Below, piece by piece: positions 35,967 through 44,692 of a stretch of DNA of 64,000 bases. Made by a program: the position numbers and the translations under genes. Numbering within the stretch: position 1 is the first letter of the stretch; each line of letters starts with the position of its first letter. The notes under the pieces are model-generated. The model saw nothing but the letters and a program-made list of their open reading frames with translations, made no database searches and was not told the origin of the DNA. Source of the DNA: Acanthopleuribacter pedis (GTDB lineage: Bacteria; Acidobacteriota; Holophagae; Acanthopleuribacterales; Acanthopleuribacteraceae); the NCBI RefSeq assembly GCF_017377855.1, contig NZ_JAFREP010000011.1, forward strand, positions 186,001 to 250,000, read 5' to 3'.

Positions 35967-37850
35967 ATGCTGAATATCGTTTGTAATTGGTTGATGCTGA
36001 TGTCGGTTTTTGGGGCGAGCAGGCCCGATACCGCCGCGCTCGACGCTTATTTGGAACGGACGTTCGCCCAAGCTGCTTATCCCGGTTTGTCGGTGGTGAT
36101 GGTGCAGCGCGACCACATCCTCTATGCGCGTGGGTTTGGGGTGGCGACGGTGGGCAAAACACGGCCGATGACCGCCGACACGCCCACCGCGATTGGCTCC
36201 ATCACCAAATCGATGACCGCCTTAGCCGTGATGCGTTTGGTGGATCAGGGTCGGCTCGATTTGGACGCGCCGGTGACCACCTACCTGCCCGATTTCCGTA
36301 CCGCCGACAAGCAAGGCAGCGACCGCATCACCGTGCGCATGCTCTTGGCCAACAGCTCGGGTTTGCCTTCGATGGATCGCGGCATCACCGACCGCAACCA
36401 GGCCGACGACGCCGAAGGTGCATTGATCGCCGCGCTGGCCGGTCAGGTTTTGCACCGTGATCCGGGCAGTGGTTTTGAATACACCAACGAAGGTTTTGTG
36501 GTGGCTGGTGCCGTGGCGGCGCGCATCCACGGCAAACCTTTTGCCCAAACCCTGGCCGACCTGGTGCTCAAACCTCTGGCCATGAAGCATTCCAGCACAA
36601 TTCCCGCCGAGGTGACCGCGATGGGCGGCCTGACCGGTCACTACGCCGGTGCCGAGGCCGGCTTGCCCGCGATGCAAGGTTTGGCCTCGGTCCAGTTCGC
36701 CGCCGCCGGCTCGATCCAACAGTGCAGCGCCCGCGATTTCGGCCGCTATCTGTGCGCGTTGCTGACCGGCCACGACGGCGCGGGTCAGCCCTTTATCAGC
36801 GCCTCGGCCGTGGCGGAAATGTGGCGCGGTCAGATCGGCATGCCGGAGAATGAGCGCTTGGGTGCGATGGCATACGGGTTGGGTTGGATGATCGGCGAGG
36901 TCGACGGCCGCCGGGTCGTTTCCCACGGCGGCCACGCCATGACCATGACCTCCTTTGCGATGTTGGTGCCGGAGCAGGAGATCGCCATCGCCGTGTTTGC
37001 CAACATCGAAACCTTGAATCTCCAGCGATTCGCCGATTTAACCACGATTGCCAACAACGGGTTACACGCGGCCATGGGTGAACCCCTTTCGGATTGGGGC
37101 AAACCCAAACGGCCCGATCCAACCCGCAACGATTTTGAATTTGATGAGGCGCAGCGGCGTCGTTTTGTCGGTCGCTACGCGGCGCGCGGTTTGGGGACCA
37201 TGCAGGTGGACGTGACCGCCGACGAACAAGGCGTGTTGCACGCCGAGGTCGTCGCCGACGGCCAGACCGTCAAAGCGGGTCGGCTTGATTTCATGAATTC
37301 GGCCCGTTGCGTGATTCGCGGCATCGGCAGCCCGACGACGATGTTCTGGGCCTTGTCGCGGTCCGGTGAGGTGCTGTCGGCGCGTTACAACGGGACCCGG
37401 TTACGGCGCGTGGGGGAATCCGCCCCCGAAAACCGCCCGGAACCCACCCACGCCGGTCGCCTCAGTCTCACGCTCGCGGCGAACTGGTCGGTCACCACGG
37501 ATGAAAACGCGATCACCGCCCAACGGGAAACCAACAAGCTGTGGACCGGTGTGGTTGACGGCGCACCGGGACCCCGCGAACTGGCCGCCTTGCTCGAACC
37601 CCGCGCCGCCGCGGACGTGACCCTGACGCAAGGCGTGACCTCGGGCGTCACCGTTGGTCCGTACTACTGGCGCAAAACCACCCTGCACCTCGCCGGTGAC
37701 GCGGGCGCCACCCAAATCATGGTGTTGCAGCGCGCGGTGGGTGAGGAAACCCTGGCCTGGGTTTTGGCCACCGAGGCGGGCACCCTCACCCACTGCTACC
37801 AAGCGGAAGGCCGCGCCATGCTGACCTCCCTGGTACTTGCCGCCCGGTGA
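35967..37850 (+). CDS. Serine beta-lactamase-fold hydrolase (class C/PBP-like), with C-terminal extension
   Basis: 627 residues, preceded by AAAAGGAGGAGATA, an excellent ribosome site. The N-terminal hydrophobic segment suggests export. Catalytic motifs of the beta-lactamase/DD-peptidase-like family are present: SITK with Ser78 and Lys81, YTN with Tyr172, and HGG with His320. The domain ends near residue 370. The remaining ~250 residues look like the lipocalin-like/DUF3471-type extension common in these esterases or peptidases. Co-transcribed with the ABC ATPase and permease (12 bases after the permease stop), so it may cleave a peptide or ester handled by that transporter (inference). The substrate is not predictable; a true beta-lactamase role is not implied. 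Confidence 0.85.
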   Translation: MLNIVCNWLMLMSVFGASRPDTAALDAYLERTFAQAAYPGLSVVMVQRDHILYARGFGVATVGKTRPMTADTPTAIGSITKSMTALAVMRLVDQGRLDLDAPVTTYLPDFRTADKQGSDRITVRMLLANSSGLPSMDRGITDRNQADDAEGALIAALAGQVLHRDPGSGFEYTNEGFVVAGAVAARIHGKPFAQTLADLVLKPLAMKHSSTIPAEVTAMGGLTGHYAGAEAGLPAMQGLASVQFAAAGSIQQCSARDFGRYLCALLTGHDGAGQPFISASAVAEMWRGQIGMPENERLGAMAYGLGWMIGEVDGRRVVSHGGHAMTMTSFAMLVPEQEIAIAVFANIETLNLQRFADLTTIANNGLHAAMGEPLSDWGKPKRPDPTRNDFEFDEAQRRRFVGRYAARGLGTMQVDVTADEQGVLHAEVVADGQTVKAGRLDFMNSARCVIRGIGSPTTMFWALSRSGEVLSARYNGTRLRRVGESAPENRPEPTHAGRLSLTLAANWSVTTDENAITAQRETNKLWTGVVDGAPGPRELAALLEPRAAADVTLTQGVTSGVTVGPYYWRKTTLHLAGDAGATQIMVLQRAVGEETLAWVLATEAGTLTHCYQAEGRAMLTSLVLAAR

Positions 37851-37854
37851 ATCC

Positions 37855-37909
37855 AGCCCGCAAATGCCACAAGGCATTCAGGGACGAATCCTTGTGGGCA
37901 ATGCGGGCT
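37855..37909. terminator. Hairpin between convergent genes, ends like Family I element
   Basis: AGCCCGCAAATGCCACAAGG pairs with CCTTGTGGGCAATGCGGGCT (one bulged base), loop CATTCAGGGACGAAT. It fills the 70 bases between the converging serine hydrolase and nitric oxide reductase genes, so it probably ends transcription from both sides, although no long T run follows. The right half GACGAATCCTTGTG..AATGCGGGCT is nearly identical to the right end of the Family I element at 49280-49489, suggesting it is a minimal relic of that family. Confidence 0.65.
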
Positions 37910-37919
37910 TTCCAAGCGG

Positions 37920-40211
37920 TTAGCCGGTGGGAGACCCCGTTAGCGGCGTGGTCTCCCAATTTCCCGCGCCGGCGCCGCGGCTGCGTCGGACCACATCAAC
38001 CAGGAAGGCCGCGAAGGCCAGCGTGCCCGCGATGAAGATGCCGTCGCCGATGATGCGCAGCCAACGCAGGGTTTCGATCAGGTTGGTTTGCAGGAGGTCG
38101 GCACTTCGCGCGTACCACATGCCGTGTTCGATGCTCGCCCAGGTTTGAATCAAACCAATCGGCAACAGCGAAAGCACTATCATGGTGGCCAAGCCGATGT
38201 TGAGTGCCCAAAAACTGAAGGCGATCCACGACTCGCGCCAGACCAGGCCCATCGTCAGACGGCGCGCGACGAACAGGATCAAGCCCAGCGACAAGAAGCC
38301 GTAGACGCCGAACATGGAACCGTGGGCGTGGACTGCCGTCGTGTTCAGGCCCTGCATGTAAAACAGCGCAATCGGCGGGTTGATCAAAAAGCCGAAGATG
38401 CCCGCGCCGACCAGGTTCCAGAAGGCCACCGCCATGAAACACATAATCGGCCAGCGGTAGTTTTGCGTCCAGGTGCTGAGCTGTTGTTTGCGGTAGGTAT
38501 CCCAGGCTTCTTTGCCGATCAGGACCAGCGGCACCACTTCCAGCGCGCTGAAGCAGGCGCCCACCGCGGTGACCGAAATCGGCGTGCCGCTGAAGTAGAG
38601 GTGGTGGAAGGTGCCGGGGATGCCGCCGACCAGGAAGATGCTGGTGGCGAACAAGGTGGCGCGGGTGGCGAAGGCGATGCGTACCAAACCTAACTGGGCG
38701 AAGAGGAAACCGATGGCGGCGGTGGCAAACACTTCAAAGAAACCCTCGACCCACAGGTGCACCACCCACCAGCGCCAGTACTCCATGATGGAAATGTGGG
38801 TGCGTGCGCCGTAAAACAGGCCGGCGCCGTAGAACAATCCAATTGCGACACAGGACAGGGTGAACAGCAACAGCAGGTGGCGGCCCTGATCGCGGACCTT
38901 GAGGCGGGGTAAAATGCCGCGCAGCATCAGGGTGAGCCACAGCGCCAAACCGATCAGCAGGCCGATCTGCCAGACGCGGCCCAAATCCGTGTATTCGTAA
39001 CCTTGGATGCCCAGCCAAAAACTCCATTCCAGGTCCAGCAGTTGGTGGATCGCCAGGAATTCGCCCGTCAAACTGCCGCCGACCACCACCAGGAGTGCGC
39101 CGAAGAGGATGTTCACGCCCAGGCGTTGGTGGGCGGGATCTTTGCCGCCGTTGATGACCGGGGCCAGGAACAAACCCGCCGTGAGGAAGGCCGTGGCGAT
39201 CCAAAACATCGCCAACTGGAGGTGCCAGGTGCGGGTGAGCGTGTAGGGCAGCCATTCCGCGATGGGGATGCCGAAAAAGTGTTGACCCTCCACCGTGTAG
39301 TGGGCGAGCAGGCCGCCCAACATCACTTGGATCACGAACAGCAGCACCACCACCGCCACGTATTTGCCCAGGGCGCGCATCGACGGGGTGAGCGCCAGGC
39401 CGTCGAGCGGGTCGCGGCTGGGGATGCGGTCGGGGTGTTCCGCTTCCTCCTTGCGGCTCGACTCGAACCAAACCAGCGCGCCGACGCCGCACAGCAAGAG
39501 CACGATGCTGATGATCGACCAGAACAGGTTGGCCGTGGAGGGTACATTATTAATGAGTGGTTCGTGGGGCCAGTTGTTGGTGTAGGTGACCGAGGCGTCG
39601 GGTCGTTCGGTGGAGGCGGCCCAGGCGCTCCAGTAAAAAAAGGCCGCCATGGCGCGGCGTCGCTCGGGGTCCGGCAACACCGCCTCGTGGATGGCGTAGC
39701 TTTCGCGTAAATCGCGCAGGGCGGGATCGCCGCCGAAGAGGCGGTCGTAGTAGTTGGTAATCGCTTTGGCCGCGGCGAGTCGGGTAGGGTGGAGCACCAC
39801 CTCGCCTGAGTCGGGGTCGTAGGTGTTGGTACGCACGATCTCGGTGAGTTGCGCTTGCAGCGCGGCGCGGGCCGGGGTAGCCAAATCGGCAAAGGGTTTT
39901 TGGTGTTGTTCCCGCGCCCAATCGTCCAGTACCCACACCAGTTCGCGGTGCAACCAGTCGGCCGTCCAATCCGGTGCTTGGTAGGCGCCGTGCCCCCACA
40001 CCGAACCGATTTGTTGACCGCCGATGGATTGCCAAACCAGTTGGCCTTCAATCATTTGTTCTTGCGTAAACAGGACCTCGCCCTCGGTGTCGACAAAGGC
40101 GGTCGGCATCGGCGGTGCTTGGCGGTAAATCTCGCGACCAAAAAAGCCAAGGATCGCAAAGGTCACCACCAACACGCCAAACAAAAGCATCCATAAACTG
40201 CGATACGACAT
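37920..40211 (-). CDS. norZ: Quinol-dependent nitric oxide reductase (qNOR)
   Basis: 763 residues; inner-membrane enzyme that reduces 2 NO to N2O with quinol electrons. The N-terminal helix and periplasmic cytochrome-c-like domain (without a CxxCH haem motif) carry the qNOR pattern GQLVWQSIGGQQIGSVWGHG. The core has haem-ligand histidines in TRTWHLQLAMFW and VHAHGSMFGVYGF, and FeB-site residues in HLWVEGFFEVF and FHHLYFSGTP. The length matches qNOR rather than the short cNOR large subunit, and no NorC gene is adjacent. ATG 40211 is preceded by GAGGGA. Divergent from norR with a sigma-54-type promoter between them, so its role is NO detoxification or respiration under nitrosative stress. Confidence 0.95.
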   Translation of the reverse strand: MSYRSLWMLLFGVLVVTFAILGFFGREIYRQAPPMPTAFVDTEGEVLFTQEQMIEGQLVWQSIGGQQIGSVWGHGAYQAPDWTADWLHRELVWVLDDWAREQHQKPFADLATPARAALQAQLTEIVRTNTYDPDSGEVVLHPTRLAAAKAITNYYDRLFGGDPALRDLRESYAIHEAVLPDPERRRAMAAFFYWSAWAASTERPDASVTYTNNWPHEPLINNVPSTANLFWSIISIVLLLCGVGALVWFESSRKEEAEHPDRIPSRDPLDGLALTPSMRALGKYVAVVVLLFVIQVMLGGLLAHYTVEGQHFFGIPIAEWLPYTLTRTWHLQLAMFWIATAFLTAGLFLAPVINGGKDPAHQRLGVNILFGALLVVVGGSLTGEFLAIHQLLDLEWSFWLGIQGYEYTDLGRVWQIGLLIGLALWLTLMLRGILPRLKVRDQGRHLLLLFTLSCVAIGLFYGAGLFYGARTHISIMEYWRWWVVHLWVEGFFEVFATAAIGFLFAQLGLVRIAFATRATLFATSIFLVGGIPGTFHHLYFSGTPISVTAVGACFSALEVVPLVLIGKEAWDTYRKQQLSTWTQNYRWPIMCFMAVAFWNLVGAGIFGFLINPPIALFYMQGLNTTAVHAHGSMFGVYGFLSLGLILFVARRLTMGLVWRESWIAFSFWALNIGLATMIVLSLLPIGLIQTWASIEHGMWYARSADLLQTNLIETLRWLRIIGDGIFIAGTLAFAAFLVDVVRRSRGAGAGNWETTPLTGSPTG

Positions 40212-40269
40212 AAGTGTCCCTCATTTCCCAAAAAAGTCGGCGGGGCCGGCCCGCCGGGGAATGTAATAG

Positions 40270-40286
40270 AACAAGCCGCGTGCCGG
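40270..40286 (-). promoter_or_regulatory. Sigma-54 promoter of the nitric oxide reductase gene
   Basis: On the minus strand the sequence reads CCGGCACGCGGCTTGTT, which fits the sigma-54 pattern TGGCACG-N4-TTGC at the -24 GG and -12 TTG positions. It lies about 60 bases before the qNOR start, and the divergent gene encodes a sigma-54 activator, so the assignment is well supported by context. Confidence 0.7.
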
Positions 40287-40330
40287 CGATTTATATGCTT
40301 GTTTTAATAAGGTTATGCTTGTCTGTTGTG

Positions 40331-40381
40331 TGATTGATAACAACGCTGTTGTTGATTTAACAACGCTGTTGTAAATTACAC
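40331..40381. promoter_or_regulatory. Three NorR-type binding sites at 20-bp spacing
   Basis: GT-N7-AC cores occur at 40351-40361 (GTTGATTTAAC) and 40371-40381 (GTAAATTACAC), with a near match at 40331-40341 (TGATTGATAAC). The three are exactly 20 bases apart, two helical turns. ACAAC-GCT-GTTGT dyads interleave them. Escherichia coli NorR uses three GT-N7-AC sites upstream of norV; the same layout here supports NorR control of the qNOR gene. The last site ends 3 bases before the norR start codon, so it may also autoregulate norR. Confidence 0.65.
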
Positions 40382-40384
40382 AAC

Positions 40385-41902
40385 ATGAAAACTTGGGACA
40401 CCCTCCTCACCATCGCACTCGACTTAAACCGTTCCATGACCGCGGCCGACCGCTACCTGGCTTTGCTCGAGGCTGTCAGCCAGGTGATTCCCTACGATGC
40501 CGCCTGTTTGATGACCCTCCACGGGCGGCAGTTGAAACCACGGGCCGGGATCGGCCTCGAGGCGCGGGCGCTGACCCGCACCTACGCCCTGGGCGATCAC
40601 CCCCGGCTCGCGATTGTGGCCCAGGCCGAGGAACCCGTTTTGTTCGCCGCCGACAGCCCACTGCCCGATCCCTTCGACCAACTTATCGAGCCCTCAACAG
40701 GCACCACCCACGTCCACAGTTGTTTGGGCTGCCCGCTGTTCTTCGATCAACAACTGATTGGGGTCCTCACTGCCGACGCGCTGCAACCGGGCAAGTTCGA
40801 CCACCTCAACCAACAGGTACTCACCTTGTTCGGTGCCCTCGCCGGCTCCGTGCTGCACACGGCAAAACTGATGGAGCAGCTCGAAACCAAAAACCGCCAT
40901 CAAACCAACCTGGCCAGAGAACTGGCCCGCACCGCGCAAACCCGGTCCGGCGGGAACTTGATCGGTGACAGCCCGGTGATGCAACGGCTGCGCGCCGAAA
41001 TCGCCTACGTGGCGCCGACCCAACTGGCGGTTCTGATCACCGGCGAAACCGGTGTCGGCAAAGAACTGGTGGCGCGCCAAGTGCATCAATTGTCGCGTCG
41101 CGGCGGGGACCCAATGGTTTACGTCAACTGTGCCACCCTGCCCGAGAGCCTGGCCGAATCCGAACTGTTCGGGCATCAACGCGGCGCCTTCACCGGGGCC
41201 GAGGCGGACCGCATGGGTAAGTTCGAGCTGGCCGACGGCGGCACCTTGTTCCTCGACGAAATCGGGGAACTCCCACCCGCGTTGCAACCCAAACTCCTGC
41301 GCGCCCTGCAGGAAGGCGAAATCCAACGCATCGGCTCGGAGCAACTGAAACACGTCGACGTGCGGGTGATTGCCGCCACCAACCGCAACCTCAAAAACGA
41401 GGTGGCCCAGGGGCGCTTTCGGGAAGATTTGTTCCACCGCCTCAACGTGGTGCCGATCCATGTCCCGCCCCTGCGCGAGCGGCCGGCGGACATCGAATAC
41501 CTGGTCCACCATTTCCTAGAAAAGGAGAAACGCCAACTCGGCGTCGCCGCGGTAACCCTCGACCCACAATCCTTGGCCGCGCTGTCCCAAGGCGCGTGGC
41601 CGGGCAACGTGCGCGAGTTGCGCAACACCTTGGTGCGCGGTTTGTTGTACGCGGCGCGCGACAACCCGGACCGGCCGGTGTTGCATCCGCGCCACGTGCG
41701 TGGGTCGTTTTCGGGTGAGGGCACACCCGGTCCGATGCCGGCGCCGGCCTTGCCGTTACGCGAGGCCACCGAGGCCTTCCAGCGAAGAACCATCGAGGAG
41801 GCGGTGGCGGCCAACGGCGGCAACTGGACCCGCGCGGCCACCCAACTGGGCATGCACCGCTCCAACCTCCACAACCTCGCCAAACGTTTGGGTTTGAAGT
41901 AG
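40385..41902 (+). CDS. norR: NorR-like sigma-54-dependent nitric oxide regulator
   Basis: 505 residues in the NorR architecture: an N-terminal GAF domain (about 1-170) that in NorR holds a non-haem iron sensing NO; a central AAA+ domain with Walker A GETGVGKE (220-227), sigma-54 contact loop GAFTGA (267-272), Walker B GGTLFLDEIGELP and arginine-finger region; and a C-terminal Fis-type helix-turn-helix (about 460-503, NWTRAATQLGMHRSNLHNLAK). The ATG at 40385 lacks a clear ribosome site, but the frame start fits the family. Divergent from its target gene. Confidence 0.92.
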   Translation: MKTWDTLLTIALDLNRSMTAADRYLALLEAVSQVIPYDAACLMTLHGRQLKPRAGIGLEARALTRTYALGDHPRLAIVAQAEEPVLFAADSPLPDPFDQLIEPSTGTTHVHSCLGCPLFFDQQLIGVLTADALQPGKFDHLNQQVLTLFGALAGSVLHTAKLMEQLETKNRHQTNLARELARTAQTRSGGNLIGDSPVMQRLRAEIAYVAPTQLAVLITGETGVGKELVARQVHQLSRRGGDPMVYVNCATLPESLAESELFGHQRGAFTGAEADRMGKFELADGGTLFLDEIGELPPALQPKLLRALQEGEIQRIGSEQLKHVDVRVIAATNRNLKNEVAQGRFREDLFHRLNVVPIHVPPLRERPADIEYLVHHFLEKEKRQLGVAAVTLDPQSLAALSQGAWPGNVRELRNTLVRGLLYAARDNPDRPVLHPRHVRGSFSGEGTPGPMPAPALPLREATEAFQRRTIEEAVAANGGNWTRAATQLGMHRSNLHNLAKRLGLK

Positions 41903-42357
41903 ATCGTTGCTCTGTAAAATCCGGCTCTAGAAGGGGGGAGGCCGCCAAAACAACGTGGGATCGGCTTTGGGGACTGGTTGGAAAAGGTGGCCATAAAGCC
42001 CCAGGAAGCAAAAACGGCGTCCCTATAGTCGCCGGATCAGTTGGATGGGTCCCAGGGCGAGCGTGGTTGCGGCCTTTTAGGATGGGGATGAAACGGCTAT
42101 TCAGCTATTGGACCCATGGGTTCGTGCGCACTTTTCGTCCGGCCGGTTTTATCTCATCAAGGGCAGTTGTTTTAACGGCGGTTTGGCATGAGTGGTTGAG
42201 GCAGAAACGCGCCATGCTTTTTTGATGGATCCTTCAAACGACGCAAGCGATGTTTTTTGACCGTTGGGACCTGGTTTTGATCCGAATGGACGCCGCGTGT
42301 TCCTTGCGCTATCACGATCCAGAATCCATTCGGCCTTATTCAAAGGATGTGCAGACG
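41903..42357. other. Intergenic stretch with no feature seen
   Basis: Between the norR stop and the terminator of the next minus-strand gene. No open frame with a ribosome site, no strong hairpin and no match to the three repeat families was noticed. Confidence 0.5.
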
Positions 42358-42405
42358 AAAAAAAGCCCGCATTGCTTGCCTCGGAGAACACAAGCAATGC
42401 GGGTT
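42358..42405 (-). terminator. Rho-independent terminator
   Basis: On the minus strand a 15-base stem (AACCCGCATTGCTTG / CAAGCAATGCGGGCT, one G-T pair) is followed directly by seven T. It sits about 10 bases after the stop of the NHL-propeller gene. The AGCCCGCATT end also matches the terminal sequence of Family I elements. Confidence 0.85.
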
Positions 42406-42415
42406 GGATGACGCA

Positions 42416-43936
42416 CTAATCCAAGTGGACGCGGCGCACGATGGGGTCGCCGGCGCTGTCGCGGTAGCTTGTGACGAATACGTCCTTGCCGTCTGCCGAG
42501 ACCGCCAAACCCCAGGTGCTGGTGAAACGTGCTTCGAGCAACGGGCCGTCTGTTTCGCCCGCGGCACCGCTGCCCGCGATCACGGTCCAATCGCCGCTTT
42601 CTTTGTTGACGCGGTACAACACGTTGTTGGTGTGGGCGCTGACAATCAGGTCGTCGCCGACCACCCGTACGTAACCGAGCAAGGTGTTCGGAATCGTGAC
42701 CAGGGTTTCTTGTTGGCCGTTGGCGTCGATTTTGAGGATCGCGCCGTTGCGGAAATTGGTGTTGTACAAGGTGCCCGCGTCATCAAACGCCAAACCGATG
42801 GGCGCTTGAATCGAGCCGCCTTCCGCGAAGGTGGTCACGGTGCCGTCCGGGGTGACCCGTTCGATTTTCCGGCCCGAGCCGCCGCGACCGAAGTGGGTGA
42901 CGTAGGTGTTGCCGTCGGGACCGACCGCCACGCCGTTGGGGGTTTGCGTTAGGGTTGCGAAACGGGTGGCCGTCCCGTCAGGTGCAACGCGAACCAGAGA
43001 ACCTGCTATTTCGGCCACCATCATGTTGCCTTCACGATCAAAAGCCATGTCGATGGGACCGCGTAACCCGGTGGCGTAGGTTTCCACGGCGCCCTCGCGG
43101 CTGATGCGGAACACCCGCTGACCCGACCAGCCCTCGGCCGCGTAAAGGAAGCCGTCGGGTCCCATGGTGACACCGTCGCGGGTAATGGCGGTGTCGAGGG
43201 TGAGGGTGGTGACACCGGCCGGCGTGGGATCGACCGGCGTGGCCGGGGCCTCGGCGACCACCAGCGCTTCGCTGATGGAGGGTTCGAGCAGTTCGTTAAA
43301 GGCGAAACTGGTGCCCGCCAGGGGTTGGTCCGCGCTGACGTGCAGGTAGATCGGCCCGCTGAAGTCGGGGAACAAATCGTGGGCCACGGCCGCGTAAGGT
43401 TCGCCTGGCGCAAGGGTTTGCGCCCGTTGGCCGAGCACCGTGCTGTCTTGGTAGGCGGTCATCACCAGGTTGGCTTCCGTTTCTCCCAGGTTCACCACCA
43501 CCGGTGCCGAAATTTGTGCGGAGGGATCGGGTAGGAACGGGAAAACCAGGTTTTGGCCCGCCGCGTCTTGTCGTTGCAGGTTGCCTTGGGCGGGGGAGGA
43601 GCCCGAGGCACTTTGGGTACCGATCACCATGTAGGAACCGAGCAGGCGGTTGCTTTCGCTGCTTAGGTACAGCGCGAAGCCCGCGCCCTCCCCGAGTTCG
43701 GGGAACAGGCTGTCGATGGGGGCGACGTGCTGGGCCAGGGGATCGAGGCTGAGTTGGGCTTCAAATTGTTCGCCGCCGTTGCGTTTGGCGGCAAGGTGGA
43801 CCACGACCGTTTGCGCGCTGGGGTTGGTCAGGAACAGGGTGCTGTTGAATTGGCTGTTGTGGGTGACCCAGGGTACCACCCAGTCACCAGCGAATGCCAT
43901 GCCACAGCATAAAATACTCAATAAACTTAACTTCAT
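42416..43936 (-). CDS. Exported protein with C-terminal NHL/SMP-30-like propeller
   Basis: 506 residues from ATG 43936, which follows GAGGAG and overlaps the upstream gene's stop (ATGA). A signal peptide (MKLSLLSILCCGMAFAG) comes first. Residues about 20-225 form a beta-rich domain beginning DWVVPWVTHNSQFNSTLFL, a pattern I recognise only as a secreted sandwich domain. Residues about 235-505 are six-bladed-propeller repeats with PDGFLYAAEGWSG, NGVAVGPDGNTYV and PIGLAFDDAGTLY, the NHL/SMP-30 type. Such propellers bind ligands or act as lactonases; no metal-site set can be confirmed by eye. Terminator immediately downstream. Confidence 0.75.
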   Translation of the reverse strand: MKLSLLSILCCGMAFAGDWVVPWVTHNSQFNSTLFLTNPSAQTVVVHLAAKRNGGEQFEAQLSLDPLAQHVAPIDSLFPELGEGAGFALYLSSESNRLLGSYMVIGTQSASGSSPAQGNLQRQDAAGQNLVFPFLPDPSAQISAPVVVNLGETEANLVMTAYQDSTVLGQRAQTLAPGEPYAAVAHDLFPDFSGPIYLHVSADQPLAGTSFAFNELLEPSISEALVVAEAPATPVDPTPAGVTTLTLDTAITRDGVTMGPDGFLYAAEGWSGQRVFRISREGAVETYATGLRGPIDMAFDREGNMMVAEIAGSLVRVAPDGTATRFATLTQTPNGVAVGPDGNTYVTHFGRGGSGRKIERVTPDGTVTTFAEGGSIQAPIGLAFDDAGTLYNTNFRNGAILKIDANGQQETLVTIPNTLLGYVRVVGDDLIVSAHTNNVLYRVNKESGDWTVIAGSGAAGETDGPLLEARFTSTWGLAVSADGKDVFVTSYRDSAGDPIVRRVHLD

Positions 43937-44454
43937 TTCGGTGTCTCCTCGATGCGCGTATAGGTGATCTCGCCGATTAATAAGTCGCGGTCGAGGCCCT
44001 CGTAACGGCGGATCATCTGCCATTTGAATTGGTTTTTCGTGATGTGGTGAAAGCGGATGTGGCTCCGGTAGCTGCCATGTTTGTCTTTACCGTCGCTATA
44101 ACCGGAAAACCCGTCCCCCTCCGCGCTAAGAAAGAAGTCGTCGCTCAACTTTTGGGTGCCGCCGTCAAACCAACGGCAAATCCAGCGTTGTTTGGCGGCA
44201 TCGTAAATACGGTAGGCCGAGCCGAAGTAGGTCTCGCGGCCGGCGACCGGTTTAAAGTTGTCGTCCTGAATGCCATGTCCGTGGAGGATCTTGAAAACCT
44301 TGACGCGGTTGGTAAAGGCGTCGTAGCGCATGTCCTCTTGGAGCCAGCGCTGTTCCGCGTGCCATGCGCCCAAAAAGAAATCGAAGCCGTTTGGCCCCGC
44401 GAAGGGTTGTTGCGCCGGCTGCATCAACGTCAGCATCAGGTAAAGCCACTGCAT
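43933..44454 (-). CDS. Small exported DUF1579-like protein
   Basis: 173 residues, preceded by GAGGTGACACC. A short hydrophobic N-terminus (MQWLYLMLTLMQPAQQ) suggests export. The body begins FDFFLGAWHAEQRWLQ, which resembles the start of DUF1579-like beta-barrel proteins (FDFWLGxW..). No catalytic motif is visible. It overlaps the downstream propeller gene by four bases, so the two form an operon. Function unknown. Confidence 0.65.
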   Translation of the reverse strand: MQWLYLMLTLMQPAQQPFAGPNGFDFFLGAWHAEQRWLQEDMRYDAFTNRVKVFKILHGHGIQDDNFKPVAGRETYFGSAYRIYDAAKQRWICRWFDGGTQKLSDDFFLSAEGDGFSGYSDGKDKHGSYRSHIRFHHITKNQFKWQMIRRYEGLDRDLLIGEITYTRIEETPK

Positions 44455-44597
44455 GGTGTCACCTCATCGTGAAATGGTTCGCCGTGCCTTCCTTTGGTCC
44501 GGCAGGTGCGGTTCCGGCAGAATCCCTTGTGGGCCATTGGGGCGGGCGACGTCGCTTACTTTAAAAAATTACCCGACGCCAAGTCCTTAAGAGCCTT

Positions 44598-44612
44598 TTA
44601 ACACCTTGTTAA
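44598..44612. promoter_or_regulatory. Perfect dyad upstream of a two-component operon
   Basis: TTAACA-CCT-TGTTAA, a perfect six-base inverted repeat with a 3-base centre, 80 bases before the histidine kinase start and between divergent genes. Possible operator, perhaps for the OmpR-type regulator encoded downstream; position is the only support. Confidence 0.35.
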
Positions 44613-44692
44613 AAATGTAAAATCCCCCGCGGGTGCCGCCAAAGCAGGGCCCACTCCCTTACAATGAAACCTCTCAAAAGGGAGGGGCAAGC

